Origin: Blastococcus aurantiacus
GTDB taxonomy: Bacteria > Actinomycetota > Actinomycetes > Mycobacteriales > Geodermatophilaceae
Assembly (NCBI RefSeq): GCF_900102425.1
Contig: NZ_FNBT01000007.1
Span: 62,001-126,000 of the forward strand
Reading direction: 5' to 3'
DNA: 64,000 nt
Shown: positions 46,932 through 57,065 of the stretch, piece by piece
How the letters are laid out: the number at the start of each line of letters is the position of its first letter
Position numbering within the stretch: the first letter of the stretch is position 1
Notes under the pieces: model-generated
The model's input: the letters and a program-made list of their open reading frames with translations, nothing else
The model's database searches: none
Told to the model about the DNA's origin: nothing
Program-made: the position numbers and the translations under genes

Positions 46932-47461
46932 CCGGCCCGCTGCTGGTGCTGGTCGGCCCACCGGCGTCGGGCAAGACGACGGTGGGCACCGCGGTGGCGG
47001 CCGCGCTCGGCGTGGCGTTCCGCGACACCGACCGGGACGTCGAGGACGCCACGGGCAGCAGTGTCGCCGATCTGTTCGTCGAGCACGGCGAGCCGCACTT
47101 CCGGGACCTGGAGCGGGCGGCGGTGGCACTCGCGCTGGCCGAGCACGACGGCGTGCTGGCGCTGGGCGGCGGTGCGGTGATGCACGCCGACACGCGGCAG
47201 TTGCTCGTCGCCCACGGAGGCGGTGGCGGCGTGGTCGTCTGGCTGGACGTCGACCTGCCCTCGGCGGCGAAGCGGGTGGGCCTGTCCCGCGACCGGCCGC
47301 TGCTGGCGGTCAACCCCCGCGCCATGCTGCGCACGATGCTCGAGGACCGCGCGCCGCTCTACCGCGAGGTGGCCACCGCCACCGTGCCGACCAGCAACCG
47401 CACGACCGACGAGGTGGTCGCCGACGTGCTGGCACTGATCCTGGGAGGGGACCCCCGATGA
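46928..47461 (+). CDS. aroK: shikimate kinase
   Basis: Phosphorylates shikimate with ATP. The 177-residue protein has Walker [12 protein letters not shown], the substrate Asp in [17 protein letters not shown], the GGGAVMH loop and the lid Arg of SRDRPLL. It overlaps aroC upstream and aroB downstream. Confidence 0.96.
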   Translation: MTGPLLVLVGPPASGKTTVGTAVAAALGVAFRDTDRDVEDATGSSVADLFVEHGEPHFRDLERAAVALALAEHDGVLALGGGAVMHADTRQLLVAHGGGGGVVVWLDVDLPSAAKRVGLSRDRPLLAVNPRAMLRTMLEDRAPLYREVATATVPTSNRTTDEVVADVLALILGGDPR

Positions 47462-48516
47462 GGCAGGTCCAGGTCGCCGGTGAGCGGCCCTACGAGGTGC
47501 TCATCGGGGCCGGGGCGCAGGCCCGGCTCGGGCTGGTGCTCGACGGCACCGCCCGCGCCGTCGTCGTGCACTCGCCGCCGCTGAAGGCGGCAGCCGGTGC
47601 CGCGGTCGAGACGCTGCAGACCGCCGGCGTCGCCGCCGAGGCGATCGTCGTGCCCGACGGCGAGGCCGCCAAGACCGCCGAGGTCGCGGCCGGCGCCTGG
47701 GAGCAGTTCGGCCGGCTGGGGCTCACCCGCACCGACGCCGTCGTCGGCCTGGGCGGGGGAGCGGTGACCGACCTGGCCGGCTTCCTCGCCGCCACCTGGG
47801 CGCGCGGCGTGCGCGTGGTGCAGGTGCCCACCAGCCTGCTGGGCATGGTCGACGCCGCGGTCGGCGGCAAGACCGGCATCAACACCTCGGCGGGCAAGAA
47901 CCTCGTCGGCGCCTTCCACCCGCCGGCCGCCGTACTGGCCGACACCGACGCCCTGGCCGGGCTGCCCGACGCGGAGTTCCGCTCGGGGCTGGCCGAGGTG
48001 GTCAAGTGCGGCTTCATCGCCGACGGCGAGATCCTGCGGCTGCTGGGGGAGGACCCCACCGGCCGCCGCGACACCGAGGAGCTCATCGCGCGCGCCGTCC
48101 AGGTGAAGGCCGACGCCGTGGGACAGGACCTGCGCGACACCGGCGTCCGGGAGTTCCTCAACTACGGGCACACGCTGGGCCACGCGATCGAGCGGATCGA
48201 GGACTTCGGCTGGCGGCACGGCGAGGCCGTCGCCGTCGGCATGGTCTTCGCCGCCGAGCTGGCCGGGCAGGCCGGGTTGCTCACCCCCGCGGAGGTGGAG
48301 CGGCACCGCGAGCTCATCACCGCCATGGGCCTGCCGACGACCTACCGCGGGGACTGGGTGCAGCTGCAGCAGGTCATGCGCGTGGACAAGAAGGCCCGCG
48401 GCGCGACGCTGCGCTTCGTCGTCCTCGACGGGATCGGCAACCCCCGGATCCTGACCGACCCCGACCAGTCCTGGCTCGACGCCGCCTGGGCCGCCGTGAA
48501 CGGAGACAACGCATGA
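47458..48516 (+). CDS. aroB: 3-dehydroquinate synthase
   Basis: Cyclises DAHP to 3-dehydroquinate with NAD and a divalent metal. The 352-residue protein has [20 protein letters not shown], the dinucleotide loop [36 protein letters not shown], metal ligands in [10 protein letters not shown] and the His of [11 protein letters not shown], and the last motif [16 protein letters not shown] 47458 overlaps aroK. Confidence 0.97.
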   Translation: MRQVQVAGERPYEVLIGAGAQARLGLVLDGTARAVVVHSPPLKAAAGAAVETLQTAGVAAEAIVVPDGEAAKTAEVAAGAWEQFGRLGLTRTDAVVGLGGGAVTDLAGFLAATWARGVRVVQVPTSLLGMVDAAVGGKTGINTSAGKNLVGAFHPPAAVLADTDALAGLPDAEFRSGLAEVVKCGFIADGEILRLLGEDPTGRRDTEELIARAVQVKADAVGQDLRDTGVREFLNYGHTLGHAIERIEDFGWRHGEAVAVGMVFAAELAGQAGLLTPAEVERHRELITAMGLPTTYRGDWVQLQQVMRVDKKARGATLRFVVLDGIGNPRILTDPDQSWLDAAWAAVNGDNA

Positions 48517-48947
48517 CGATCCAGGTCCTCAACGGCGCCAACCTCGGCCGGCTCGGCACGCGGGAGCCGGAGATCTACGGCTCGACGACCTACGCCCAGC
48601 TGGTCGACGTCATCGAGACGACCGCGCGGGAGCTCGAGCTGGACGTCGTGGTCCGCCAGACCGACGACGAGGCCGAGCTGCTGCGCTGGATCCACGAGGC
48701 CACCGACGCCGGTCACCCCGTCGTCCTCAACCCGGCGTCGTGGTCGCACACCTCGGTCGCCCTGCACGACGCCCTCGCCGCGCTGAACACGCCGCTGGTC
48801 GAGGTGCACATCAGCAACATCCACAAGCGCGAGGCGTTCCGGCACCACTCGTACGTCTCCGCCGTGGCCGACGGCGTCATCGCGGGCCTGGGTGTGGAGG
48901 GCTACGTGCTCGCGCTGCAGTGGATGTCGCTGCGGGGTCACCGGTGA
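48513..48947 (+). CDS. aroQ: type II 3-dehydroquinate dehydratase
   Basis: Dehydrates 3-dehydroquinate to 3-dehydroshikimate. The 144-residue type II enzyme has [18 protein letters not shown], the catalytic Tyr/Arg loop, [16 protein letters not shown] and [18 protein letters not shown] with the catalytic His. It overlaps aroB and pepQ by four bases each. Confidence 0.97.
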   Translation: MTIQVLNGANLGRLGTREPEIYGSTTYAQLVDVIETTARELELDVVVRQTDDEAELLRWIHEATDAGHPVVLNPASWSHTSVALHDALAALNTPLVEVHISNIHKREAFRHHSYVSAVADGVIAGLGVEGYVLALQWMSLRGHR

Positions 48948-50065
48948 GCGGACGCGCCGCGGCACGCCGGGACGCGCTGCGGGCCACAGCCGCCGAGCGC
49001 GGACTGGACGCCGTCCTGGTCACCAACCTGCTCAACGTCCGCTACCTCACCGGGTTCACCGGCTCGAACGGCGCGCTGCTCGTGCGCACCGACGGCAGCT
49101 CCTCAGGTGGCGGGGACCTGTTCGGCACCGACGGCCGCTACACGACCCAGGCGGCCGCCCAGGTCCCCGACGTCGAGGTGCTGGTGGACCGCGGCACCGT
49201 GCCGGCACTGGCGCGCGCCGCCGTGCGCAGCGGCACCGGCCGGCTCGGCTTCGAGTCCCACGACCTGACCGTCGACGGGCTGGAGCAGCTGCGCTCGGTC
49301 CTCGCCGACGCGGTGGCCGGCGGCACCGTGCCGGAGCTGGAGTCGGTCCGCCGCGCGGTCGAGGCGCAGCGCGCGATCAAGGACGACGGGGAGATCGACG
49401 CACTCCGTCGCGCCTGCGCGGTCGCCGACCAGGCGCTGGCCGAGCTCGCCGCGGAGGGGGCGCTGCGGCCGGGGCGGACCGAGCTGGAGGTCGGCCGCGA
49501 GCTGGACGCCCGCATGCTCGCGCTGGGCGCCGAGGCGCCCTCGTTCGAGACGATCGTCGCCGCCGGCGCGAACTCGGCCATCCCGCACCACCGGCCCGAC
49601 GCCACCGTGCTGCGCGACGGCGACTTCCTGAAGCTGGACTTCGGCGCCACCGTCGACGGGTACCACTCCGACATGACCCGCACGGTCGTGCTCACGCACG
49701 CCGCGGACTGGCAGCGCGAGATCTACGCCCTGGTCGCCGAGTCGCAGGCGGCGGGACGGGCGGCACTGGCCGTCGGTGCCGACGTCGTCGCGGTGGACGC
49801 CGCCTCCCGCGACGTCATCGCCCAGGCCGGGCACGGCGGCCACTTCACCCACGGACTGGGGCACGGTGTCGGGCTGGAGATCCACGAGGCGCCGGGGATC
49901 GGGCCGCTGGGCGCGGGTACCCTTGCTGCCGGCATGGCCGTCACCGTGGAGCCGGGCGTCTACCTGCCCGGCCACGGCGGTGTCCGGATCGAGGACACCC
50001 TGGTCGTCACGGACGACGCGCCCGAACTGTTGACCCTCACGAGCAAGGAACTGCTGGTTCTCTGA
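48944..50065 (+). CDS. M24 metallopeptidase (Xaa-Pro dipeptidase/aminopeptidase)
   Basis: A 373-residue creatinase/prolidase-fold enzyme that probably splits Xaa-Pro peptides. It has the N-terminal creatinase domain (about 1-125), then the pita-bread fold with metal ligands in [16 protein letters not shown] (two Asp), [15 protein letters not shown] (His), [13 protein letters not shown] and RIEDTLVV (two Glu). Gene order aroQ-pepQ-efp is broadly conserved in Gram-positives; removing Xaa-Pro peptides and aiding proline translation (EF-P) make a logical pair. It overlaps both neighbours. Confidence 0.93.
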   Translation: MSGRAAARRDALRATAAERGLDAVLVTNLLNVRYLTGFTGSNGALLVRTDGSSSGGGDLFGTDGRYTTQAAAQVPDVEVLVDRGTVPALARAAVRSGTGRLGFESHDLTVDGLEQLRSVLADAVAGGTVPELESVRRAVEAQRAIKDDGEIDALRRACAVADQALAELAAEGALRPGRTELEVGRELDARMLALGAEAPSFETIVAAGANSAIPHHRPDATVLRDGDFLKLDFGATVDGYHSDMTRTVVLTHAADWQREIYALVAESQAAGRAALAVGADVVAVDAASRDVIAQAGHGGHFTHGLGHGVGLEIHEAPGIGPLGAGTLAAGMAVTVEPGVYLPGHGGVRIEDTLVVTDDAPELLTLTSKELLVL

Positions 50066-50625
50066 TGGCTACCACCAACGACCTGAAGAACGGCATCGTC
50101 CTGAAGCTGGACGGCCAGCTCTGGACCGTCACCGACTTCCAGCACGTGAAGCCCGGCAAGGGCGGTGCGTTCGTGCGCACCACGCTGAAGAACGTGCTCT
50201 CGGGCAAGGTCGTCGACAAGACGTTCAACGCCGGCCTGAAGGTCGAGACGGCCACGGTCGACAAGCGGAACATGACCTTCCTGTACAAGGACGGCGCCGA
50301 CTTCGTCTTCATGGACGGCGACACGTTCGACCAGATCACCGTGCCTGCGGCGACGGTCGGCGGCGCGGCGGACTACATGCTGGAGAACACCGAGGCCATG
50401 GTCGCGGTGAACGAGGGCGTGCCGCTGTACATCGAGCTCCCCGTGACCCTGGAGCTCGTGGTCGCGCACACCGACCCAGGTCTGCAGGGCGACCGCTCGA
50501 CCGGTGGCACCAAGCCGGCGACGCTGGAGACCGGCGCGGAGATCCAGGTCCCGCTGTTCATCACCACCGGCGAGAAGCTCAAGGTCGACACCCGCGACGG
50601 CCGGTACCTCGGCCGCGCCAACTGA
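50065..50625 (+). CDS. efp: elongation factor P
   Basis: Relieves ribosome stalling at polyproline. The 186-residue protein has the KOW-like domain with the P-site loop Lys in [10 protein letters not shown], then two OB domains ([60 protein letters not shown]). The loop contains Lys and the PGKGG turn, as in other actinobacterial EF-P that are reported to work unmodified. The many Pro-rich proteins in this window would need it. One-base overlap with the peptidase gene. Confidence 0.97.
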   Translation: MATTNDLKNGIVLKLDGQLWTVTDFQHVKPGKGGAFVRTTLKNVLSGKVVDKTFNAGLKVETATVDKRNMTFLYKDGADFVFMDGDTFDQITVPAATVGGAADYMLENTEAMVAVNEGVPLYIELPVTLELVVAHTDPGLQGDRSTGGTKPATLETGAEIQVPLFITTGEKLKVDTRDGRYLGRAN

Positions 50626-50659
50626 GCCGGCTGTTGGTCCACACCCGGTCCGCCCGCTG

Positions 50660-51067
50660 ATGGCCGCACGTAGCAAGGCACGCAAGCGCGCCGTCGACGT
50701 CCTCTACGAGGCCGACGTCCGCGGCCGCAACCGACGGGAGCTGCTCGGCGAGCGCGTCGCCGACGGCAACCCGCCGGTGCCCGAGCACACGATCCGCCTG
50801 GTCGAGGGTTTCGACGAGAACGCCCGGCGCATCGACGAGCTGATCGACACGCACGCCTCGGGCTGGTCGATCGACCGGCTGCCCGACGTCGACCGCGCGA
50901 TCCTGCGCATGGCGGTCTACGAGCTGCTCTGGGCCGACGACGTCCCCGACGCCGTGGTGATCGACGAGGCGGTGGAGCTGGCCAAGACGCTCTCCACCGA
51001 CGACTCGCCGGCCTACGTCAACGGCGTCCTGGGCGCGATCCTCGCCGCCGAGGTCCCCACCGCCTGA
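50660..51067 (+). CDS. nusB: transcription antitermination protein NusB
   Basis: Forms a complex with NusE (S10) on boxA RNA in ribosomal RNA transcription. The 135-residue all-helical protein begins ARSKARKRAVDVLYEADVRG and has the conserved DRAILRMAVYELL and VVIDEAVELAKTLSTDDSPAYVNGVLGAI. It follows efp by 34 bases and ends at a strong stem-loop. Confidence 0.96.
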   Translation: MAARSKARKRAVDVLYEADVRGRNRRELLGERVADGNPPVPEHTIRLVEGFDENARRIDELIDTHASGWSIDRLPDVDRAILRMAVYELLWADDVPDAVVIDEAVELAKTLSTDDSPAYVNGVLGAILAAEVPTA

Positions 51068-51070
51068 CGC

Positions 51071-51133
51071 GCCGAGTGCGCACTTCCCCACCTCTCGCGT
51101 GACGTGAGACGGGGGGAAGCGCGCACTCGCGGC
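51071..51133. terminator. large nested stem-loop between nusB and the ABC permease
   Basis: An outer stem GAGTGCGCACTTCCCC pairs with GGGGAAGCGCGCACTC at 15 of 16 positions, plus a few outer base pairs. Inside the loop a second stem, TCTCGCG/CGTGAGA, pairs with one mismatch. The element lies between convergent genes and overlaps nearly the whole intergenic gap. It is probably a bidirectional terminator, but the nested symmetry is also typical of dispersed palindromic repeats. Confidence 0.7.
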
Positions 51134-51135
51134 GC

Positions 51136-52200
51136 TCAGTGCAGGTCGCGCTTGGCGAACAGGACGGTGCCGACGGCGACAACGACCACGGTCACGGCGG
51201 CCAGGAACACCCCAGCCTGCAGGTGGCCGAGGTAGTACTCCGTCGTCTCCACCATCCCGGACGCGTCGGGCTGGTCGCCGTAGGTCGTGATGGTGTACCC
51301 GCCCTGCTGGACCAGGCCGAGGGCGTTGCTGCTGAGCAGCCACTGCTGCCACAGGGGGCGGATGGCCCGGACCAGGTTCTCGCCGATGACCAGGTAGACG
51401 AACGCGATGCCCAGGGCGGCGCCGGTGTTGCGCACGAGGTTGGTCAGGCCGAAGGCCAGCAGCGCGGCGATGACGGTGAGCAACACACCGCGGGCCTGGG
51501 TCTGCAGCAGATCGCTCCAGAACCCGTCGGGCAGGTCGGCGTCGAGACCGACGAAGGCGCGCAGGATGCCCGACATCGCCAGCCAGCCGGCCTGGGCCAC
51601 CACCCCGATGAGGGCCGCCGCCGCGACGAGGACCACCGCCTTGGCGGCGATCACCTGCATCCGGCGCGGCACCCAGAACAGCAGGGCGACCAGCGAGCGC
51701 GAGGACCACTCCGCGCCGATCCAGGTGGCGCCCACGAGCGCGGCGACGACGGCACCGATGCCGGCGAAGGTGAGGGCCCCGTCGAAGCCGGAGGAGGCGA
51801 AGTCGAACGGCGCGGTGTCCAGGTACCAGGCGAGCTCGTAGTCCTCGCGGGTCTGCTCCGGCCCGCAGAACTCCTCGGCCGAGGTCCCAGGGGGTGGACC
51901 GCCCGTGCCGGCCTCGCCGGTCTCCGCCAGGCACTGCTCCCGGTACTGCTCGCTCATCGCCACGTCGGCGTCGATCTGCTGCTCGGCGCGGGCGATCTCG
52001 TCGGCACCCGGGTTGCCGTACTGGGTGAGGGCAATCCCGGTGACGACGATCCAGCCGACCACGGCCAGCATCAGCACCACCTGGATGAACCGGCGGGACC
52101 GGAAGCGGTGCAGCTCCGAGCGCAGCAGGCTGCCGAAGCTGGACCGGGCCGTCACCGGGTCGGTGGGCCGGGGCGACGGCTGCTCCACGACGGCGCTCAC
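51136..52200 (-). CDS. ABC transporter permease (ABC-2 type)
   Basis: A 354-residue membrane component with an N-terminal cytoplasmic segment, a first helix at about 35-55, an extracytoplasmic loop of roughly 100 residues with two Cys (QCLAET and EFCGPE), and five further helices toward the C-terminus. It fits the permease of lantibiotic/bacitracin-type or Nat-type exporters. GTG 52200 overlaps the stop of the ATPase gene. The substrate is unknown. Confidence 0.85.
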   Translation of the reverse strand: MSAVVEQPSPRPTDPVTARSSFGSLLRSELHRFRSRRFIQVVLMLAVVGWIVVTGIALTQYGNPGADEIARAEQQIDADVAMSEQYREQCLAETGEAGTGGPPPGTSAEEFCGPEQTREDYELAWYLDTAPFDFASSGFDGALTFAGIGAVVAALVGATWIGAEWSSRSLVALLFWVPRRMQVIAAKAVVLVAAAALIGVVAQAGWLAMSGILRAFVGLDADLPDGFWSDLLQTQARGVLLTVIAALLAFGLTNLVRNTGAALGIAFVYLVIGENLVRAIRPLWQQWLLSSNALGLVQQGGYTITTYGDQPDASGMVETTEYYLGHLQAGVFLAAVTVVVVAVGTVLFAKRDLH

Positions 52201-53150
52201 GCCGCGGTCCCGGGCGCGGTGGGCCCGTCGTGCGGCTGGTCGCCGGTGATGGCGAGGAAGGCGCTCTCCAGGTCGGGGGTCACCCGTCTCAGCTCCTCGA
52301 GGTAGAGGCCGGACCCGGCCAGGACGCGGGTGATGTCGCTGGGGGTGGCGACGGAGTGGACCATCAGGGCGCCGTCCGCGGGGGAGACGGAGAAGCCGGC
52401 CCCCTGCAGCACCCCGGCGGCGGCGGCCGGGTCGGCGATCTGCACGAGGACGTCGCCGGTGCCGCGGCTGGCGAGCACCTCGTCCACCGGTCCGGAGGCC
52501 ACGCAGCGGCCGCGGGCCAGGATGGACACCGAGTCGCAGACCTGCTGGATCTCGGCCAGCAGGTGCGAGGAGAGCAGGACGGTCGTGTGGCCGTCGCGGC
52601 CGAGGCGGCGGATGAGCTCGCGGACGTCGCGGATGCCGGCGGGGTCCAGGCCGTTGCTGGGCTCGTCGAGGATGAGCAGGCGCGGCGCCTTGAGCAGGGC
52701 CGCGGCGATGCCGAGCCGTTGCTTCATGCCGAGCGAGTAGCCCTTGAAGCGGTCGTCGGCGCGGCTGCGGAGGTCGACCAGCTCGAGGCACTCCTCGACG
52801 CGGGCCTTCGACACTCCGGCGGCCTCGGCGAGCAGCTGCAGGTTGAGCCGGCCGGAGAAGCCCGGGAAGAACAGCGGCGTCTCGACCAGTGCGCCGACCG
52901 AGCCGATCACGTCGGGGAGGCCCGACGGCACCGGCTGGTCGAGCAGGCGGATCTCACCGCCGCCCGCGTCGGCCGACACCAGGCCGAGGAGCACCCGGAT
53001 CGTGGTGGTCTTGCCCGAGCCGTTCGGCCCGAGGAACCCGTGGACGCCACCGGACTCCACGAGGAGGTCCAGGTTGTCCAGCGCCCTCTGCGGGGGACGC
53101 CCGCGACGTCGGTAGCTCTTGGACACCGCGGTCAGCTGTACGGCCGGCAT
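52197..53150 (-). CDS. ABC transporter ATP-binding protein
   Basis: A 317-residue ATPase with Walker A GPNGSGKTT, signature YSLGMKQRLGIA, Walker B LLILDEPSNGLD and the switch His in LLSSHLL. After the ATPase domain a C-terminal ~85 residues forms the usual regulatory extension of the bacitracin-export (BcrA) type. ATG 53150 has GGGAG eight bases upstream; an in-frame longer start at 53213 lacks one. It is co-transcribed with the permease behind it. Confidence 0.9.
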   Translation of the reverse strand: MPAVQLTAVSKSYRRRGRPPQRALDNLDLLVESGGVHGFLGPNGSGKTTTIRVLLGLVSADAGGGEIRLLDQPVPSGLPDVIGSVGALVETPLFFPGFSGRLNLQLLAEAAGVSKARVEECLELVDLRSRADDRFKGYSLGMKQRLGIAAALLKAPRLLILDEPSNGLDPAGIRDVRELIRRLGRDGHTTVLLSSHLLAEIQQVCDSVSILARGRCVASGPVDEVLASRGTGDVLVQIADPAAAAGVLQGAGFSVSPADGALMVHSVATPSDITRVLAGSGLYLEELRRVTPDLESAFLAITGDQPHDGPTAPGTAA

Positions 53151-53302
53151 GGGGTGGCTCCCTGCTCCGAGGCCCAGCGCCGCGGGTGGCAGCAGACTGG
53201 CACAGCGGAGCACATCGGAGCGCCGATCAGGCCGCGTGTCGGAGTGCTTACGGACCGCAACCGCCTCGCCGTAGAGCCGGCCGGCGGCCGGATGACGACG
53301 AA

Positions 53303-53329
53303 GGGCCCCCGCCGGATCGGCGGGGGCCC
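53303..53329 (-). terminator. bldD terminator
   Basis: An 11-bp perfect stem (53303-53313/53319-53329) with a 5-base loop lies 17 bases after the bldD stop. The rest of the 195-base gap to the ABC gene shows no other clear feature. Confidence 0.75.
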
Positions 53330-53345
53330 CTCGACGGTGTTCCCG

Positions 53346-53900
53346 TCAGCGCGGGGCGCGGCGGCGCTCCCAGTCGGGGTTGAGCTCCTCGTCGTCGTCG
53401 TCGGGGCCGCCGAAGCCCACGACGCTGTCCATGCCGGCGGAGATGACGCCCCACTCGATCAGCCGCGAGGTGAGCTCGTCGGGGCTCATGTCGTAGATGA
53501 TCGCCAGCGACTTCAGGTCCTCGGCGCGGATGGAGAGGACCTTGCCGTTGTAGTCGTGCCGCTGCGCCTGGATGGTCGAGGCGTAGCGGGCCAGCGGGCC
53601 GGCCTCGTCGGCGGGCAGCGAGCCCAGCGACTCGAGGTTCAGCACGATCTTGCTGCTGGAGGTCACCGCGGAGCTCGGCCGCGGGTCGGGCAGCAGCTCG
53701 GAGACCGGCACGCCGTAGAAGACGGCCAGCTCGGAGAGGCGCTGGACGGTGACGGCGCGGTCGCCGCGCTCGTACGAGCCGACGACGACTGCCTTCCAGC
53801 GGCCGTGCGACTTGTCCTCCACCCCCTGCAGGGACAGACCCTGCTGGTTGCGGATGGCGCGGAGCCGGGCGCCCAGGGCCCGTGAGTAGTCGGTGCTCAT
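53346..53900 (-). CDS. bldD: developmental regulator BldD
   Basis: BldD represses sporulation genes during growth and dimerises on tetrameric cyclic-di-GMP in Streptomyces. The 184-residue protein has the N-terminal helix-turn-helix (LGARLRAIRNQQGLSL, GRWKAVVVGSYERGDRAVTV) and a C-terminal domain. In Streptomyces that domain binds c-di-GMP through an RGD-x8-D motif and an adjacent Arg; here YNGKVLSIRAEDLKSLA and RYASTIQAQRHDYNGK lie in that region. ATG 53900 is chosen because it starts MSTDYSRALG, as in homologues, with AGCAGGAA upstream. Neighbours nusB and pyrR match the Streptomyces order. AGTGA-type half-sites occur upstream (complement of 53912-53916 and 53945-53949). Confidence 0.95.
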   Translation of the reverse strand: MSTDYSRALGARLRAIRNQQGLSLQGVEDKSHGRWKAVVVGSYERGDRAVTVQRLSELAVFYGVPVSELLPDPRPSSAVTSSSKIVLNLESLGSLPADEAGPLARYASTIQAQRHDYNGKVLSIRAEDLKSLAIIYDMSPDELTSRLIEWGVISAGMDSVVGFGGPDDDDEELNPDWERRRAPR

Positions 53901-54047
53901 CGCGTTCCTGCTCACTGTGCGTCGTCTGGGGAAGGTCCTGATCGTCACTGAGCGTACTGGTCGACGGCCGCGCGCAACACCCGGTCGGGCGCCCGGCTCC
54001 ACGATGGTGGAGAAGCGCCGGGCCACCGACCTGGGGTTCCGCACCGG

Positions 54048-54078
54048 AACCGGACCGGTTTCCGCCGTGCAGTACCGT
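54048..54078 (+). promoter_or_regulatory. pyrR promoter with inverted repeat
   Basis: AACCGGACCGGTT (54048-54060) is a perfect 6-1-6 inverted repeat just upstream of a TACCGT -10-like hexamer (54073-54078). Transcription would start near 54085, leaving a leader of about 54 bases that includes the PyrR-binding loop. Confidence 0.4.
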
Positions 54079-54108
54079 CGGGGGCAGGTCCACCCACTCC
54101 TTTAACGA

Positions 54109-54134
54109 CCCGTCCAGTGAGGCGGGGAAGGAGG
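54109..54134 (+). promoter_or_regulatory. PyrR-binding RNA loop next to the pyrR Shine-Dalgarno
   Basis: TCCAGTGAGG forms the loop of a short CCCG/CGGG stem (54109-54112/54123-54126). It matches the known PyrR-binding loop consensus UCCAGNGAGG. The AAGGAGG ribosome site begins two bases after the stem, four bases before the ATG. PyrR bound to this loop would block ribosome access, as shown for Mycobacterium smegmatis pyrR, so the pyr operon is probably repressed translationally when UMP is high. Confidence 0.8.
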
Positions 54135-54138
54135 CCTG

Positions 54139-54780
54139 ATGGCCAGCTCTGCCCAGCCTGCCCGGAACGCGGCGCCCTCCAGCGGCGACCCGTCGCCGGG
54201 TTCGGTCCTCTCCGCCGCCGACGTCGCCCGCATGGTCGACCGGATGGCCCACCAGCTCATCGAGCGCGCCGCGACCGACGCCGACGCCGGCGACACCACC
54301 GCCGGTCTCGCCAACCTCGTCCTGGTCGGCATCCCCACCCGTGGCGCGCCGCTCGCCCGGCGCCTGGCGGCCCGGATCGAGGCGTTCTCCGGGGTGACCG
54401 TCGACGTCGCCACCGTGGACATCACGCTCTACCGGGACGACCTCCGCCGCCGCGGCGTCCGCGCCCTGGAGCCCACGGAGCTGCCGGCCGGGGGCATCGA
54501 CGACCGGCTCGTCGTCCTCGTCGACGACGTCCTCTACTCCGGCCGCTCGGTGCGGGCCGCCCTGGACGCGCTGCGCGACCTGGGCCGCCCCAAGGCCGTG
54601 CAGCTGGCGGTGCTCGTCGACCGCGGCCACCGGGAGCTCCCGATCCGCGCCGACCTGGTGGGCAAGAACCTGCCGACCTCGCGCACCCAGAAGGTGTCGG
54701 TCCGGCTGGTCGAGACCGATGGTGTCGACGAGGTCCTGGTCACCGAGGAAAGGGTGGCGGGGCGGGTGGACGAGCCGTGA
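54139..54780 (+). CDS. pyrR: bifunctional pyr operon regulator / uracil phosphoribosyltransferase
   Basis: Binds pyr mRNA in a UMP-dependent way and has uracil phosphoribosyltransferase activity. The 213-residue protein has [31 protein letters not shown], the PRPP loop [20 protein letters not shown] and [23 protein letters not shown] 54139 directly follows AAGGAGG. It overlaps pyrB by four bases (GTGA). Confidence 0.96.
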   Translation: MASSAQPARNAAPSSGDPSPGSVLSAADVARMVDRMAHQLIERAATDADAGDTTAGLANLVLVGIPTRGAPLARRLAARIEAFSGVTVDVATVDITLYRDDLRRRGVRALEPTELPAGGIDDRLVVLVDDVLYSGRSVRAALDALRDLGRPKAVQLAVLVDRGHRELPIRADLVGKNLPTSRTQKVSVRLVETDGVDEVLVTEERVAGRVDEP

Positions 54781-55697
54781 AGCGGCACCTGCTGGAGGCC
54801 GCCGACCTCGACCGGGACGACGCGACGCTGGTACTGGACACCGCGGCGCAGATCGACCAGGCCCTCGCCGGCCGCGAGGTCAAGAAGCTGCCCACGCTGC
54901 GCGGGCGCACCGTGGTGAACCTCTTCTACGAGGACTCCACCCGCACGCGCATCTCCTTCGAGCTGGCCGCCAAGCGGCTCTCCGCCGACGTCATCAACTT
55001 CTCGGCCAAGGGCAGCAGCGTCTCCAAGGGGGAGAGCCTCAAGGACACCGCGCTGACCCTGGAGGCCATGGGCGCCGACGCCGTCGTCGTCCGGCACTCC
55101 TCGTCGGGGGCGCCACACCGGCTGGCGAACTGGGTGCGCGGCAGCGTGGTCAACGCCGGTGACGGCACCCACGAGCACCCCACCCAGGCGCTGCTGGACG
55201 CCTACACGATCCGGCAGCGGCTGGGCCGGGTCGAGGGCGTGCGGGTGGCGATCGTCGGCGACGTGCTGCACAGCCGGGTGGCCCGCTCGAACGTCGGCCT
55301 GCTGCACACCCTGGGCGCGGAGGTCACGCTGGTCGCCCCGCCCACCCTGCTGCCCGTCGGTGTCGGGAGCTGGCCGGCCGAGGTCTCCTACGACCTGGAC
55401 GCCGTGCTGCCCAAGGTCGACGTGGTGATGATGCTGCGCGTGCAGGCCGAGCGGATGAACGCCTCGTTCTTCCCCAGCGCCCGGGAGTACAGCCGCCGCT
55501 ACGGCCTGGACGCCCGCCGGATGGGGGCGCTGCCCGACGACGCGATCGTCATGCACCCCGGCCCCATGAACCGCGGGATGGAGATCGCCGCCGAGGTGGC
55601 CGACTCCGCCCGCTCCACGATCGTCGAGCAGGTCGCCAACGGGGTCTCCACCCGCATGGCCGTGCTCTACCTGCTGCTCGGAGGCGCACCCCAGTGA
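54777..55697 (+). CDS. pyrB: aspartate carbamoyltransferase, catalytic chain
   Basis: Second step of pyrimidine synthesis, carbamoylation of aspartate. The 306-residue protein has the carbamoyl-phosphate loop [50 protein letters not shown] and [12 protein letters not shown]. No regulatory chain (PyrI) is present in the window. It overlaps pyrR and pyrC. Confidence 0.97.
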   Translation: MKRHLLEAADLDRDDATLVLDTAAQIDQALAGREVKKLPTLRGRTVVNLFYEDSTRTRISFELAAKRLSADVINFSAKGSSVSKGESLKDTALTLEAMGADAVVVRHSSSGAPHRLANWVRGSVVNAGDGTHEHPTQALLDAYTIRQRLGRVEGVRVAIVGDVLHSRVARSNVGLLHTLGAEVTLVAPPTLLPVGVGSWPAEVSYDLDAVLPKVDVVMMLRVQAERMNASFFPSAREYSRRYGLDARRMGALPDDAIVMHPGPMNRGMEIAAEVADSARSTIVEQVANGVSTRMAVLYLLLGGAPQ

Positions 55698-56998
55698 CGA
55701 GCTACCTGATCAAGGGGGCGCGGCCCCTCGGCGGCGACCCCGTCGACATCCACATCACCGACGGCCGCATCTCCGCCATCGGGAACTCCCTCGATGCGAC
55801 CGGCGCCGAGGTCGTCGAGGCCGCCGGCCTGATCGCGCTGCCCGGCCTCGTCGACCTGCACACCCACTTGCGCGAGCCCGGCCGCGAGGACGCCGAGACC
55901 GTGGAGACCGGCAGCCGGGCCGCGGCGCTCGGCGGGTTCACCGCGGTGCACGCCATGGCCAACACCGACCCGGTGGCCGACACCGCCGGCGTCGTCGAGC
56001 AGGTCTGGCGTCTCGGGCAGGAGGCCGGCCTGGTCGACGTCGTCCCGGTGGGTGCGGTCACCGTCGGCCTGAAGGGCGAGCGGCTGGCCGAGCTCGGCGC
56101 CATGGCCGACTCGGCCGCCCGCGTCCGGGTCTTCTCCGACGACGGGCACTGCGTCGCCGACCCCGCGCTCATGCGCCGGGCGCTCGAGTACGTGAAGGCC
56201 TTCGACGGCGTCGTCGCCCAGCACGCCGAGGAGCCGCGGCTCACCGTCGGCGCGCAGATGCACGAGGGCGACCGTTCCGCGAAGCTCGGCCTCACCGGCT
56301 GGCCGGCCGCCGCGGAGGAGGCGATCATCGCCCGCGACGTGCTGCTGGCCGAGCACGTCGGCGCCCGGCTGCACGTCTGCCACGTCTCGACGGCGGGCTC
56401 GGTGGAGATCCTGCGCTGGGCGAAGTCCCGCGGCGTGCAGGTGACCGCCGAGGTCACCCCGCACCACCTGCTGCTCACCGACGCCTGCGCCGAGAGCTAC
56501 GACCCGGTCTTCAAGGTCAACCCGCCGTTGCGCACCGACGCCGACGTCGAGGCGCTCCGGGCCGGGCTGGCCGACGGCACGATCGACGCCGTCGGCACCG
56601 ACCACGCCCCCCACGCGGTGGAGGACAAGGAGAGCGAGTGGGCGCAGGCCCGGCCCGGCATGCTCGGGCTGGAGCAGGCGCTCGCGGTGGTCATCGAGAC
56701 CATGGTCGAGCCCGGCCGGCTCGACTGGGCCGGCGTCGCCGACCGCATGTCGGTGCGCCCCGCGGCGATCGGCCGCCTGGACGGCCTGGGCATCCGGTCG
56801 CAGGGCCGCCCGATCGCTCCCGGTGAGCCCGCGAACCTGGTCCTGGTCGACCCGGCGGCCCGCGCGACGGTCGACCCCGCGGCGCTGGCCAGCCGCAGCC
56901 GCAACAGTCCCTATGCCGGCCGGGAGCTCCCCGGCCGGATCGTCGCGACGTTCCTCCGGGGGACCGCGACGGTGCTCGACGGAAAGGCAACACGGTGA
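55694..56998 (+). CDS. pyrC: dihydroorotase
   Basis: Cyclises carbamoyl aspartate to dihydroorotate. The 434-residue amidohydrolase has zinc motif [15 protein letters not shown], further His in [24 protein letters not shown] and the catalytic Asp in [12 protein letters not shown]. It is a type I dihydroorotase. GTG 55694 overlaps the pyrB stop. It is separated from carA by a 67-base gap that carries a short repeat. Confidence 0.97.
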   Translation: MTSYLIKGARPLGGDPVDIHITDGRISAIGNSLDATGAEVVEAAGLIALPGLVDLHTHLREPGREDAETVETGSRAAALGGFTAVHAMANTDPVADTAGVVEQVWRLGQEAGLVDVVPVGAVTVGLKGERLAELGAMADSAARVRVFSDDGHCVADPALMRRALEYVKAFDGVVAQHAEEPRLTVGAQMHEGDRSAKLGLTGWPAAAEEAIIARDVLLAEHVGARLHVCHVSTAGSVEILRWAKSRGVQVTAEVTPHHLLLTDACAESYDPVFKVNPPLRTDADVEALRAGLADGTIDAVGTDHAPHAVEDKESEWAQARPGMLGLEQALAVVIETMVEPGRLDWAGVADRMSVRPAAIGRLDGLGIRSQGRPIAPGEPANLVLVDPAARATVDPAALASRSRNSPYAGRELPGRIVATFLRGTATVLDGKATR

Positions 56999-57011
56999 GG
57001 CGACAGGAAGT

Positions 57012-57046
57012 GAGCATCGCAGCGAGGTCTGCGAGCGAGGAGCGGA
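57012..57046 (+). repeat. short intergenic repeat, copy 2 (pyrC-carA gap)
   Basis: GAGCATCGCAGCGAGG (57012-57027) and CGAGCGAGGAGCGGA (57032-57046) are identical to the blocks after rel at 27094-27126. Here the repeat sits inside the pyr operon and contributes GGAG-rich sequence near the carA start. Confidence 0.6.
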
Positions 57047-57065
57047 ACGACCGCGGAGCCGAACG

